A stretch of 64,000 bases of DNA, taken from positions 11,187,675 through 11,251,674 of the forward strand of contig CM022674.1 in assembly GCA_012295275.1 (NCBI GenBank), given 5' to 3'. Position 1 is the first letter of the stretch; the number at the start of each line of letters is the position of its first letter. This document shows, one piece after another, positions 13,202-30,819 of the stretch. The position numbers and the translations under genes are program-made. The DNA comes from Chrysomallon squamiferum. Taxonomy: Eukaryota > Mollusca > Gastropoda > Neomphalida > Peltospiridae. The notes below the pieces were generated by a model, which was not told the origin of the DNA, made no database searches, and saw nothing but the letters and a program-made list of their open reading frames with translations.

Positions 13202-16200
13202 GAATACATGTAAAACTTTACTTACAATTTAAATAGTCTATAAATCTTTAGTTTTCTATAGCAACACGTCGGCTTCGCATTGATGACGTAATTTCCTAAC
13301 TGAAACGTTTCCTATTGTGATTGGACAAGTGCGAATGTAAAATACTCGACATTTCGTCAAATGTTAATTTGCTTTTTCTTTTATTTTGTTTAAATTCTTA
13401 TATGCTAGAACCCAACTTCCTAAGATAATTTATTGTCTGCTATCAATCATAATTGTTTAAAAAATGTAGGCCTATACATCCAGTGAAATGCTTCTCGTCT
13501 GCATAACATTTATTTTATAGAAATTAGTCCCTTCGCTTAATTTTTAGTACTCACGAGTACGTCTGCCCACACGAACATTTTACTCACGACAAATGGTTAT
13601 TTCAGCCAGTAATTTGTTTTTATATAGTTCAGTTCAGTTTTAACTTAGCTGAGTTAATATTAATAATTTAAATTAAATATCAAGTTATATCTGCTTTTTG
13701 TTTCATTTTTATGCATTTCAAGTAACTTTAAAATCTGGCCTTATTTGATTTAAGTTCATTTATTTATTTATTTATTGTGGAACTTTCTTATCAAAAATGA
13801 ACTTCGGTGTACCTATTAGCCTATTTCCCTTTCTGACCAGCTGCTCCATTTCTCTGAATAAAATACAATGTATTTTAATATTTTCCTGTTTGGTGGAAGG
13901 CGTATTAAAAACTTTACCTTCTGCTAATCGGTAATCGTTATCTCTGTAACGTTTGGTTTTCGCTGACTACACATTTATATTCTGTTTATACCCTCAAAAA
14001 TAAAATAATATAAATAAATAATATAATATAATAAAGAAGAAACTTTCCCTTGACTACTTTTTTAACTAGTTAGCGTGTTCAGTATCATTATTTATTATCT
14101 TTATTATTATTATTATTATTATTATGTTACTATCTATTTATTATTATGATTTGTTGTTGTTAACTTTCGCTTTTATTTTCCAAAAATTCTGTAGCTATTT
14201 CACATTAACTTATTTGTATTTATTTATATACTAATATATGACAGTGTGAAAATAAAATTATTTTGATTTGTATTTTTCGTATATCGGTCAGTCTTCCTCT
14301 ATATATATCTGTATTTCACTATCTGTCTGTCTATCTAACTACCTTTCTGTTTTGCAGAACATGGGTGGAAAGGAATACTCATTTTACGACACAGCAAGTC
14401 AATTTACTCGTTCATTTCCCATCAGCATCTGTTTGATGGTGATGTCGGGTGTCTTCTGGATATTAGTATTCGTCCTCGTTTACCAAGCTATCAGTTTGTT
14501 TTCACTGTACAATGCAATCTCGGATGAAACGGATTTAGAGGTAAAATGTGACAGTGCTTTCGATTCTAAGTCGTCAGTGAACTTCGACAAGGTAATGCAC
14601 TACCCTCGTGGCTCCGCTGGTCCTTATCTGGTCAGATTCAAGCCGGAGAGATCATCTGTTGTCCAGCAGACGACAGGCGACCAGTTCCCGCCATTTGTTA
14701 CAGCGGTTACGACGGTGACATTTTTCGCGGTACAAGGTTTAATAAAACAGTTTCGAAAAGATGTTCCGGAGTTGAAACGAGTGAAATTAATTATTTATGA
14801 TCTTGGTCTACATAGCAGAGAAAGAGAATTGGTAAGTTAATAAATAAATAAATGAAAAAGTTCTAGTCATTTTGTGCGGTAAGACATTGATTCGCACCTG
14901 AATGTCAGTTAGTTTTGTTTATTTTATTTCATTATTTTTTCTTTTAGAGAGAGAAAGAGAGATTGCCTAATTAACGTAACTGACCATGAGAACACTGTGA
15001 AATCAACTGTAAAAATTAATATTAAGTTATGTATTTTATATATACTTTTTAAAAGTTATTTTTTATACATGCATGTCATTTTATTATTTTGTTTTGTTTG
15101 TGAAGTTATTAATGGTTTGTTACAGATGGATAAATATTGTGACTGTGAAGTCAGAACTTTCACGAAGAGTGCATTTCCGGATCACGTGTCTGATGTAACT
15201 CTTAACGCCTGGAAACCAATCATAATTCAGGTACGTTTCTTTAACCAGTGAAATTAAATTTACTCGACAAGTTAAGATTTGCAAAACTTTAAGCCATGTA
15301 CCTTTACAATGTTCACAATTACATATTGGTTAAGCTGCTTTTAGCGAATCTAAATTTTCTTAGTTATTTTCCTATTGAACTAGCTTAACTATTTTAAAAG
15401 TGGTTTTGCTAATTAGCTTTAATTTTTATGCTATCGTTTCTGGAACTGAAACAGTTAAAGCAGTCTGATTATTCTGCGCTTTAAAGTATAATTCGACAAC
15501 GCATTTGGCCTTTGTTCATTTGTTTCTTCATTCTTCTCCATAATGGAATAGAACTAAAAATAAACAATAAAATTTTATGCAAATAAGCATTATTGTTCTA
15601 GTTACTTCTTCTGAGTAAATATTAAACTGCAAATTATTACTGAATTCTTGAGTCTCTGGTAATTCACTTCTTTCTAGTATATAACAAATTAATAACACTT
15701 AAATTGTTTATGAATTGTCTTTAGGTGTGTTTAAAATCCTTTACATAGGTTGTATTTCCCAACGCCTACCTCTATTTCTCACTCAATCACTTTTTTCTCT
15801 TTGTTGCCATAAAATACCCTCCAAAGTATGAAATAACATTTTAATTATTATTTATTTATTTATTTTTTTGATTTATTTGTATATAATAATAATAAATAAA
15901 TGTTGTTTCTGCTATTATTTAAAAAAAAATTATAAATAAAAAATAAACACTAATTTATTTGTTTGGTTTTTCTTTTTTCTTTTTTTTTTAATTATTATTA
16001 TTATTATTATTATTTTGTCATTTTGAGTTAGTTTGCTATCATTTGTGCATGATAATAATTTTTGAACATAAATTTAAAACACCTTGCTTACTAAACTTAA
16101 TTTCAGTTAGTCATTGACGAATATGGATCTGCTATTTACATGAATCCAGACATGCGGCTTAAATCAGTTACCTCCCTTAACATTTTAAAAAACCGAGGTG

Positions 16201-16727
16201 ACAGGGACTTCTTTGTGTGGGATGCAGACAGGGATGAGACCACACCCAAAAGCCTTATTGGCTACACCTACCCAGAGACATTCATGTTTCTAAAAGAATC
16301 GCGTTGTGCATTTCGAGATTCCGGAATGGTTGCTACTGACGTCATTGTGATGTTTCGTTCAAACACCAGTTGGCAGTTGGTTATGAAACCGTGGTTAATT
16401 TGCGCACTGAATAAAGAATGCATAGCTCCCTCTGGTGCCAGGACAAAATTCTGTTTCCATGTGCGACGCCCCAAAACAACAGGATGTCACATGTTTGACC
16501 AATCAGCAATTAGCATTCCTTTGAACAGGGCATTTCAGATAACAATAAATAGAGATAAATTTGTTCCACAAAAAATTGCTTATCATGCTGAAGAGATGGA
16601 TCTTTATTTCATTGAACAACCATGGACAAATACTCAATTCTTTGTTATTATTATCATTGTTGTTTTACTTTTTGCAGTTTATCCACTCTTAAAAAGCAGA
16701 AGAAGAATACCATTTAAAATATTATAA
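12284..16727 (+). CDS. two-pass membrane protein, DUF1647-like (glycosyltransferase-like)
   Basis: Four exons join in phase 0 (12284-12352, 14358-14831, 15126-15230, 16107-16727) to give 422 aa. The start is the only ATG before a perfect AAG|GTAAGG donor. Residues ~46-68 form a hydrophobic segment after a short cytosolic-type N-terminus. Residues ~394-411 form a second one (FFVIIIIVV...), followed by a basic tail SRRRIPFKIL. In between, the run IIYDLGL (~168-174), CDCEVRTF (~186-193), FPDHV and NAWKPIIIQ (~208-216), then IYMNPDMR, matches the conserved layout I associate with DUF1647 proteins, a glycosyltransferase-like family. Such proteins are usually single-pass type II, so the C-terminal segment is unusual. 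Donor substrate and acceptor are unknown. An AATAAA lies just after the stop and another at 16913. Confidence 0.87.
12353..12660 (+). repeat. ~46-bp minisatellite abutting exon 1 donor
   Basis: Six full units and one shortened unit (near 12457) share GTTTTAGTTCGGTAGGTAAA, TAGGAACTGTAAT and ATGCTAATA. The first unit starts about five bases after the 5' splice site of the membrane-protein gene. Each full unit contains GGTAGGTAAAT, itself similar to a 5' splice site. Copies differ by only a few bases, so the expansion is recent. Confidence 0.95.
13148..13201. repeat. (TAA)n microsatellite in intron 1
   Basis: About 17 TAA triplets inside intron 1 of the membrane-protein gene. Confidence 0.95.
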
Positions 16728-18808
16728 TAATAAAATAATATTTAAGTATTATTTTATTCATATAGCTCAAATTAACACATTTTTTATATACCTTGTTTTG
16801 TTTTGAATTTTTTATATTTTTTATATATTATTATGTTTATTATATTTAAAAAATATCATATTCAAATATTTTACTTTTTCATATGTCACATTTGTTAAAA
16901 AGAAATAACCCTAATAAAAGTTACCAGTAACTGAAATTTTCTGTTCTTTGATGCTATAGATTGTCAATAATAACAGTAATAGATCATGTTGAGCATTATT
17001 TATTTGGGTTATATATTTTTTAACATGAAACTAACAGGTCAAATATATTCTCAAAGTGAATTCAGATTTGATATATGAACAATAACAAACTGCTATCTGC
17101 ACAGATGAAATGCATTTTTTGAAGTTCTAATGTAAGATACACACTAAACCTGGCATTCTAACTACTGACTGGCTGCCTTCTGGCACACAAAACCTTAGGC
17201 TCATTTGAATCCTGTATCAAACAAATTGTCAGACAAGACCTATTGCCTCTTTGCTGCTGCAACCAACTAACTTTCATTAAGTTGCATTCACCTTGTTTCA
17301 GTAGTATGAATATGCAGGACACGGGTGTTTATCACTTCCCCCCCTTCAATCACTTTATTTTTCCATATTTTGCAAAAACTTATTTATCTTTTTTCATTAG
17401 AGGTAAATAAATGAAATTTTCTTTATTTCTGATTGAATGTTTTCGTTAAAAATGGTAAATATTCACTTAACCATGCAGTTGAAAAAAAGATAAAAATTTA
17501 ATGGCCAACTGAGTATAATAAATAAAACAGAATCTTTTACTCTTTTACTGCTGCTGAAAAACAGCATCTTTAAATTTTGTGGATTTATATTGAAGATAAA
17601 ATTACTTACTGGGTAAATAAAAAAAAAATCTCCCAATACACCAAATAATGTTCCCCCAAAATGTCAGGTTGGCACACGAGCAAATTTTGGATGAAAAACC
17701 TGGCAAACTTTGACAAGGACACATATAAAAATTTCCAATCCATGTTTTTTTCTTTTCTGTAAAAATGTATTCATTCTTATGTAGCATGGGAAATACAATG
17801 TCAAAAAAAAAAAAATAATAATAAAATAAAATAATGATAATAATAAATAATATATAAAGTGCTTTCAATGTCTTTTGATCCTCTTTCAAGTTACTGCTGT
17901 ATATTATGAACTGTCTAACATGAAGAAATAAATCATGACCTTTGTATGTGTCCAACAAATATAAACAACTAAAACAAAAGTACAGATGGACTATACATTT
18001 CTGATATAATGCATTAGCACAATTAGTATATGAACAACAGAACCACAAATGTAATGACATCAACTATAGAGAATCTTTTATTAAGCTGAATAAACACAAG
18101 TTCAACAATGTAAAAACATTTTATAAAAGGAAAAAGTAGCACTTTCTATATAACACCAAGTAAAAGAAAATAGGGTTGATAATAACATGCAAATTTAGAA
18201 ATAATTATTCAGGTAATTGCTGGGTAGAATTTACAAGTGCACCAACATTATAGGAAGTATTTTATTTTTAATTTTTAGATGTCATTATGCATTGTTTGCT
18301 TTTGCATTCAAGTTTGTACATTTCTGTAAGTAACAAAAATTTGTTTACTTTTCTTAATACTTTCTTAAAAATCCAAAATTCTTATTACAAATATTACCCT
18401 TTTCAACGCATTTATTTATAGAAAAGCTCAGTTATTTAAAAACAAACCATTTACATGTTACACAGCCAGTGTACATTTGCTGTTATATACAAAAATATAC
18501 ACTGACATGTACAGATGGGAACAAAAGCATATGTTCTGAAATAAGTGAATAATATCTTTAATAACACTGCTAACTTATGGATTGGTAAAGGTATCATCAA
18601 GGTTTAGGTCTTTTTGTAATTTTATTATTAATTTTTTTTTATATTTTGCAAAGCTATTTATATAAAGTTTAAATAACACAAACTTGGAAAACATTTTTCA
18701 ACGATTGAAAACTATTTCTTCTAACCTTTTCTTATTGAGCTTTCTTCACTCATGTATGTATATTTATAAACTGAAAATGTTTTTCACATTCTAAACTTTG
18801 ATGGTGAT
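16728..18808. other. convergent 3' flanks of the membrane-protein gene and GAPDH
   Basis: No further gene seen. The left part should hold the 3' UTR of the plus-strand gene (AATAAA at 16729-16734 and 16913-16918). The right part should hold the GAPDH 3' UTR, read on the minus strand, with a possible poly(A) signal (TTTATT on +) at 18077-18082. A 153-codon minus-strand open frame at 17602-18063 is Phe/Tyr-rich, crosses an (A)n/(ATA)n tract and has no homology signal. Confidence 0.5.
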
Positions 18809-22640
<3,832 letters not shown>

Positions 22641-24004
22641 ATTTCAAGTCTTTAGATCTACAAATATTTTATAATTTAAAATATCATTTTCTGGTAATAT
22701 AAAAACAAGCATTAAATTTGTTAAATTGTTTTAGTGGAATATAAATTAAACATTTTATGATTTTACTATAAATTATAATTGTAAAGTTTATTTCAGTATA
22801 TTTTTACCAGAGAAATTTGAACGTTTTAAAAATTGTAATAGCGTGCAACAGATATGATGGAACAGGTAATACAATTATAAAAAGTATTAGGAGTAATGTG
22901 TCAAAGGAACTCTTAATGTAATATCGGATATCCTTATGACCATGACATTTTTTTATTTTTTTATAGAGGTCGACTATACCTCTGCATGTTGTATAATTGT
23001 CATAAAAAGTATTTCATAGAATAGTAATATTATTTCTATATGTACGCGGTATTATCACTATGGAGATTCATTTGAATATGATCCAAAAATTATGTTAAGT
23101 AATTAATGCTGAATATACAGTTTGTGAAGAAAGATGATCCAAGGTCAGCTAGCAGACGGTAACGTCCTTGACATTATTAAAAAAAATTACCTTGATCTTC
23201 AAGGGCATTCCAAATGAAATGAAAATAAACAAGTAAGCATTTCCTGTTCTTCCTAAAGCAAAACGACATTTTTTGAAGATATACATAACAAATAATAGAT
23301 TTACATTCGATTTATTTTTATTTGTTTTACTTTTAAATCAATTCGAAATGACTAATTCGTATAACGGCGTTCGGATAACGCCCGTATATAATTAGTAGAA
23401 GAATACGAATCGAACATATGTGCCATCATTAAAGGATTAACAAGAGATTAAATGATTGCTTTTCAGTTCCTAGAACAGAAGTAAATCCACTTTAAGCCTA
23501 AATGCCAACAAATCACTTTCCTCACCTTCTTCACCACCCGGCGTCTATAAATGGAATACACGATAGGGCTCGAGAATTTACGTTACTTTGCGAGATGTTT
23601 AACGAAAATACGTATAGGATTATTTTCCGGAAAAAGAATAAAAAGAAAAACAATGATTATAATAATTTTACAAATGCCCAACCCAGTCTTCTTGCAACTA
23701 GAAGTCACAGTATTCAAAGATATAACTAAAAGATGCAAATCAGGTCAATTTGCTATTTACTAGCTGTTACTAAATGATACAAGAACCCCCCCAAAAAATA
23801 ATAAATAAATAAATAAATACTAATAATAAAAAACAAAAACAAAACAACGACCCCCTCAAAAACCCCACTGTTTTTGTACAACGATGAAAGGAGCGAAGAA
23901 ATCCGCCGGATTCACTGCACTATAAAAAAAAAAAAAATTATATGTATCGTTTTCATTAGCAGGACAGTACATACCATGTGTTTGATAACTGGATGGTTGG
24001 AATA

Positions 24005-24085
24005 GGAAATATCCCAGTTGCAGTCCTGATGTCGTTTCAAACCAGCGTTCTAACCACTGAAGTACGTCGTGGATCATAATTTTTG
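24005..24085 (-). mobile_element. degraded tRNA-derived SINE-like fragment
   Basis: The minus strand reads GTACTTCAGTGGTTAGAACG, close to a tRNA A box, and about 45 bases later AACTGGGATATTTCC. The latter aligns with the B-box region of the two related fragments at 36.1 and 36.4 kb (AACTGGGATCGAATCC). No 3' tail or target duplication was delimited. Confidence 0.5.
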
Positions 24086-24555
24086 AATTGCAGATGAACC
24101 TTAAAACAAACATTAAAACTTTTCTATTTCAATGCGCTAGCATTTAAATAATTGTTGTAACACCATAATATCTGTTTCTATTTTTAATTCTTATAATTTG
24201 TATTGGTATCATGTGATATTTTTGAAGACGGCAACATCATACGATAATCTTGATTACATTTTGAACCTGAAACGTGTCAAAGGTTATGTTGCGATAAATG
24301 AAAAACAACAAATCATGCTTTATTATCTTTTTTCGATTTATTTTATTGATGCAAAATGTAACCTCACGCGATATTACGTCGATATTTGAACTAAATGAAC
24401 CCGTTACATCTGCTTCGGGCCTGCTCATAATTACAGAAAATTATTACTTTGAATTTACTATTAACACTACTACCATCGCTATTGGTACTACAACGATTGA
24501 TAACTTGATTGATGGATTATAGATTAAAACTTTAACCTCCCATAAACATTATTGT

Positions 24556-24557
<2 letters not shown>

Positions 24558-24607
<50 letters not shown>
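24558..24607. repeat. (TAA)n microsatellite
   Basis: About 16 TAA triplets just upstream of the patch of CRE-like half-sites. Confidence 0.96.
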
Positions 24608-24609
<2 letters not shown>

Positions 24610-24611
24610 GC

Positions 24612-24700
24612 TTGACGTCTGACGGATATGTTCTACGTCACGTGATATCGAGTATATACCCCAAAAATAAAACGTCAACAATGACGTGACATCCACTCTC
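24612..24700. promoter_or_regulatory. cluster of CRE-like half-sites and an E-box
   Basis: Within about 90 bases lie TTGACGTCTGACG, CTACGTCACGTGATATC (a CRE half-site overlapping a CACGTG E-box), a TATATACC element, AACGTCA and ATGACGTGAC. The density of TGACG/CGTCA words is far above the surrounding AT-rich DNA. It could be a distal or alternative promoter of GAPDH, or of an unseen transcript. No factor binding can be claimed from sequence. Confidence 0.4.
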
Positions 24701-25619
24701 GGTGCAGCGTTCAGGTTATATGTAAATTTTTATTTTTGTAATTACTGTATTTAGAAATAAATTAGTTTGTTAGCACTGAACATTTTTATGTGAATGCATA
24801 TAGTATCTCACACACACACACAAAAATATATGTGTGTTCCTTGCTAACGACCATTTGCCCAATCAAACATCAGTCAGCATAAATATTTTTCCCTCTTACA
24901 GCAAGTACTTCCTGTCTGGTTTGTCAAAATTCAATTTAAGTACTAGCCTGTCATTGGTAAAGTGAATGTGAAATAACTTTTCATGTTTGTCGGTGAGTAA
25001 CCAATGGTAAAGCAGAAGCTATAAATCATAGGTATTTTTAGGTATTATATTAAAACCACAGATAATGCACAAAGCCTACTATATCTACAACACCATCAAT
25101 GAAGAAAAACATTGGCAAATTTATAAAAGTTGATTTCTTTTATTTTCTTAATAATTTACAGCTGTAAATGAATATCAAAAGAAGCATTAATTTATATCAA
25201 TATTATATAAATAATAATAAATTAATTTTTGATGTAATTACGAAATTACTAGAAGAGAAAGCAAACAGACAGACAGATGGGTAGACAGTGAAAAACAAAA
25301 GGTAGATAATAATATATATGTGTATCCATTCATAAACAAACATTTAAATATTATTCTATTTCACAGGTTTAACAACAAAATAAAATAAAGTTTAATCAGC
25401 AAAGATTTCATAGATTACTTTAGAGCTTGAAATCATTCTCATGATATTCTTTGGTAACAATAATAAATAAAACAAATATTATTCACTATTCCTTTGTGTA
25501 TTAAACAGTAAACGAAGAATGAATGATACTGGAAAAGTTGCAATATATTTAAAAAAATCACGTTTAATTTTGGGATTCTATCTCCTAGTAAACCCTCTTT
25601 ACCACAAACATACAAAAAA

Positions 25620-25722
25620 ATATATTTAAAAAAAAAATCACATTGTTTTAGAAAAGTCACATTAATTTAGAAAAGTCAGATAATTTTAGAAATATCACAT
25701 TGTTTTAGAAAAGTCACATTAT
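25620..25722. repeat. ~27-bp short tandem repeat downstream of D2HGDH
   Basis: About four units share TCACATTNNTTTAGAAAAG. They lie just beyond the D2HGDH stop codon in its presumed 3' UTR. Confidence 0.8.
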
Positions 25723-25794
25723 TTACTGGACACTGTGGATTCCATTTCTAAATATACTCCCATCAGAATTACAGATGAAAATTTAAAATATTTT

Positions 25795-27795
25795 TCAATG
25801 TTCATCTGGAAACACCTTATATGGATTCAAGATTCGATTTGGATCGAGACTGTTTTTCAAAGCAGACATGATGGAAACAGCTGCTTTTGACTTTGAGTAG
25901 AAAATGACATTCCTCTTCATAAAACCCAGTCCATGCTCAGCACTGACGCTGCCTCTGTACCTGGAAACCCACTCGTACACAAACGGCTCCATTAAGTCTA
26001 CCACTTCCTCACTGAACTCTCTGGTTGTGATATTCAGATGTGTATTTCTACTGAAATGTCAAAAAGATCTATCATTCATGCAACATGTTAAAACTTTTTT
26101 GTGTTTGTTTTTTCAGTATAAATACTTTATGTAATGAAATTATAAAAAAAAATATATAAAAAAAAAATATTTAAAATTAATTTAAATATATGTGCCCAGG
26201 AAGGAGAAATAACACTCATAATGCCATCACAAACAATGTCATACAATATCTTATTTAACAAATGCTTTTTTGTCTAAATGCCATTTTTTTCACAATTACC
26301 TACTAATCTGTATCATTGTTGCCATGGTGACTTGATCCTCAAACTGCATTTTTCAATCTTTCTTTTGTCAAACACCCCATTGTGATTTTCAAAATAAATA
26401 CTGTATGGCTCACCATGTTTGCACACACTACAATTTACTCTGTATAGTAATGTAACAGCTCTGAACTGGTTAAAGGCAGGCCTTAGTTTTTAGTTTTTAG
26501 TTATGATATTATGAGGCATCAGTTGCACTTCAAACTTTTGAAAATCTGAAAGTGCAACACTGTGAAAGTAACTGCATACTGATTTATTAATTCTGACTCC
26601 TCAAGCTTCACCAAAATATTTCACTATAAACCTACTGGTAGTATTCTTATCCTTGGTTTTAATTTTCTTCAGTTTTCATTCATATTAAAACATTCTTTTC
26701 TAACCTTTCACTGTTGAAACACATAATTTGTATTTTTCAAACATAATTATGTACTTGTCAAGAACAAAGATAACTCACCATCACCAATATGGCCGTATCC
26801 TAACACTCTGGTTGTTTTGTGCCCCACTCGCTCTCTCATGTCTTCTACCACTTTGTAGGCATATTTCTGAGGCAGGGAGACATCATACTTGTAACAGTAA
26901 CCATCGTGTTTCAAAGCCTCTGCAATACGCTCTCTGATTGACCAAATGTACTAACAAAAAAAACAAAAATAATAAAAATAAATAAAAATAAAAATAAATA
27001 AATTCCTGGATATCTGCAATGTAGATGCCTATGTATTCTTTCATACATATTTAAGTGTGGGAGTGTAAACACATATGCAGTTATATATGTTTGGAAGATG
27101 GGTGTTTTATAGCATGTGTGTGTGTTTGTTTGTGTGTACATGTGTGTGTACTGATAAAAATGTATTTCTGTTATATCATTATTAAAGTGGATATGATGGG
27201 AACAGTGGAAAAGAAAAGTCCTCCTCAGAAAAGTAAGTACTAATAACCAATTACTAAACTGTTAATAGTCTGTCAAAATTTTAATTACATATATATGAAA
27301 AAAAGAAAGTTATAATGATTTCAAATTACCTCTATCTTCTTTGATTCTGTTGCTACTGTACCATCATTTATTAATCCAAGTTCCATAGCTCTCTGAAAAA
27401 ACATATTCAAACTTTCTTCATCATGAGAAGCATTTGAACCACTTGTCTCAATGAGAACGTAGAACTGAGAACTTCCAATTGGATTGGTCAGTTTTAGGTT
27501 GTCCACGACAACAGCCATGGAGCTGGCATCAATCATTTCAAATGCAGAGATAATCTCTGGCAGACAGCGTTTACTTTCTCTAAGTAGTGACAAAACATCT
27601 TCAAATTTATCACAGCCTAAGAAAATGTGCAGTAAAAATCTAATCAAACTGAAGTTTACTGATAATGTATATTTTATACACTGATTGGAAAAAAAGATAT
27701 GGTACAATACAAACTGTGATAAAAGGAGGCCAAAAAAACACAAAAAACAATAGGTTTCAAAATTCATAACACACACACACACACATGCACATGAG

Positions 27796-27831
<36 letters not shown>

Positions 27832-30278
27832 TTATGTTTTGGTAACAGATTCTCACTGGATCACTCTCCCGTTCCAATCTCTTTTCCTCTCTTTGACCCA
27901 CTCTCCTCTCCTGTCCCTCATTCTGTCTTTCATTTGACTGACAGTGAACAGATCACAGGTGGGTCTCTACTTGAAATATTATTAATTTTACACACAGGAC
28001 CAATGAAATTTAATAAATCAATAGATAATATGAATGAATGAATGAATATGAATTTGTAATAGAAAAATAAAACCAAAATGGCTATTTACCTAAAATGCCA
28101 CATTAACAGAAGAAGGTTTTGGTGGACAGAGGAATTGATACAGCTGTGACCACACCCAGTGTTCCCTCAGAACCAATGAAAAACTGTTTTACATCATAAC
28201 CTGTGTTGTCCTTGCGAAGTGTTGTTAAGCAGTCAATTATTCGTCCATCTGCCAACACCTGACATACATTATTAATATATCATAACATATATGATTCAGA
28301 TTTTGGTAGTGAATTATATAATAAAGAATATATTTTCAGACTTAGTGAAAACAGACAGGAAAAACAAGAGCCACAGAGAGAAATGATGCTGTGTAGAGAA
28401 ATGCAGCAAATAGAAAAGAGAAAAAGGGGGACTGAAAGGAGGAATTGAAAGAGTGCAAAACTGTCACAGTGATGCTATGTTCAGAGAGAAAGAAAGAAAG
28501 AGAGAGGCATAAAGGGAAAGAGCAAACAAGAAAGAAAAGAAAAGAAAAGAAAGCAAAAACACATTTTACATGAAAAGATAATTAAAAACATATCAAAAAT
28601 AGATCATGCAGTACTAAAGTAAATCATTGATGTATTTTATTGTAAGGCATTATGTTTTTTTATATCTTCATACACCTGTAAATGGTTAAATTAAACCTAT
28701 GCAATCAGTGACAGATGAATGGATGATCACTTACAACTTCCAGACCCAGCACAGATCCATGGAGAGATCCGTATCTCAACAAACGAATACCTCCAGCATT
28801 TGTTGCTACATTTCCTCCAATATGGCAGCTGCCTTTAGCACCAAGATCAAGTGGCATGATGAGGTTGAAGTCTGAAATGTAGTTGCTGAGGGATTCCAAA
28901 ACACAGCCTGCCTGACAGACCAGAGTTCCTAAACAAAACAAATAAATAAAGGATAATGTAAGTGATAAGTAGATTAAATGAGACATTAATATAGATTTTT
29001 ATCTAATTACTTTCACCATTTTAATATTTGTAGTTTTCAACTATTTATTGGTTTAATAAAGAGTGTATATATAAACATACAAACACACACACACAATAAT
29101 ATATAAGTATACACACCTGTTAAAACTGTCTATCTCACAAAACTGAGAAAGAAAACCTTCCAAAAACCAAATTTATCAATTACTTTATTAATACTATTAT
29201 TGTTACTGGCAAGCATAATAATAATATGATACTGCCGATGGTACAACTACTACTACTAACACTAACAACAACAACAACAACAACCACAATAAAATAGAAT
29301 AATACTTACCTGAAAGATCATCTATGCTGATAATTTTGTTCATTAGTTGTGTAGATAATATTATTTCGTCAAAGACAGGCACACTCCCCCCAACCAGGCC
29401 TGTGTTGCCACCCTGCGGCACCACAGCAAGCTTTCTTTTATTACAATACTGCAGAATAGCAGAAACTTCACTTGTAGTTCTTGGACGTAACACAACCTTG
29501 CTTGATCCTGTGATGAAAAAATTATATACAACCATACAAAGATTCACATACAGATACATATACACTTATACATAGAAAAATACATACACACGGAATTACG
29601 TGCATACATGAATTTCATGAATTTCATGAATTTCATATAAATATATACAAAGGTATACACACCCACACACACACACACACACACAGATACATACACATTC
29701 ACATGGTACAGATTATTTATTTTTATATTCCATCTTTCTTTAAAACCAGAGAAAAATAAAAGCATAAATAAATTAAGAAAAAGCATATAATAAACAAACA
29801 AACAAACAAAACAAAACATAAGGAAAGATGTATTAATGTAACTGGGAAAAGGCAAATTTTACACATCTATAAGGATTGAGCCTACAGCCTTTCACACCTC
29901 ACTGTCAGTCTTCATCTTACCTCTGTAGTTGTTCAACCAGTCTGTGTTGTAACCAGACAGTTCTTCAGTTTCTGTTATCACACGACCTGAAACCAAGTCA
30001 CATATTAAACACAAGATTATCATCATTATCTCATCATCATTATTACTATTATTAATTTTTTTTAAATATGTAATAAGAGGATTGAAACATTCAATGGTGA
30101 TGAGGTGAATATAGAGGCGTTATGTATAAGTGTATGTTCATTTTTTTTTTTTTTTTTGTGGCCAATCATTACTAACAATAAAGTATAATAATTAAAATAG
30201 CAAGCCCATAACATTTAATGAAGTCTATAATTTTAAATTCTACCACTATATATTTTGCTCATACAAACAAAAAAGTTC

Positions 30279-30309
<31 letters not shown>

Positions 30310-30787
30310 AGAAAGAAAGAAAAAAGAAAAAATTATCACAGATTGAGTAAATCAGTGCAATATCCTCTGAATGTCAAGGATACTTTTATACTTCCATGTA
30401 TTAAACGGCACAAAAAAAAAAAAAAAAAAAAATATATATATATAAATAAAAAAAAAAATAAAAAAAAAAAATAAAAGAAATAAAACACATTCACATCCAC
30501 AAACAAAAGAATAGACAGGTTGTTTCAGACTAAAATAGAACTGTTTTAGACCACTAGCAGTAAGTGTGTGGACTGGTCTGTCAGATTTTTTGAAGGAAAT
30601 CCAGTTTAAGTGGATTGGTGGCAGCATTTAGGAAGATGCAGCAGTTTCTGAACCAAATTATATGTTTCTCATTACATTCATAAGTTTATGTATATAAGTT
30701 CAAGTGATCATATAGAAAAGTATGGTGTGGTATGAGGTGTTGCATTGTGGTGTGATGTAGTGTAACTGCAGCATATTGCAGTGTACA

Positions 30788-30819
<32 letters not shown>

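Larger units (their letters stand above)
22641..25794. other. intergenic region between GAPDH and D2HGDH
   Basis: This should hold the GAPDH promoter and 5' UTR. A minus-strand donor (GGTGAAGAAG|GTGAG) at about 23525 in a small GC-richer patch could end the first GAPDH exon, but this is unproven. The rest contains a SINE-like fragment (24005-24085), a (TAA)n run, a patch of CRE-like half-sites near 24610-24700 and a short ~27-bp repeat at 25620-25722. No additional coding exon is supported. Confidence 0.45.

Noticed and set aside
17602-18063. 153-codon minus-strand open frame downstream of GAPDH
   Set aside because: Low-complexity Phe/Tyr/Ile composition across A/T-rich tracts, no recognisable family; it probably lies in a 3' UTR.
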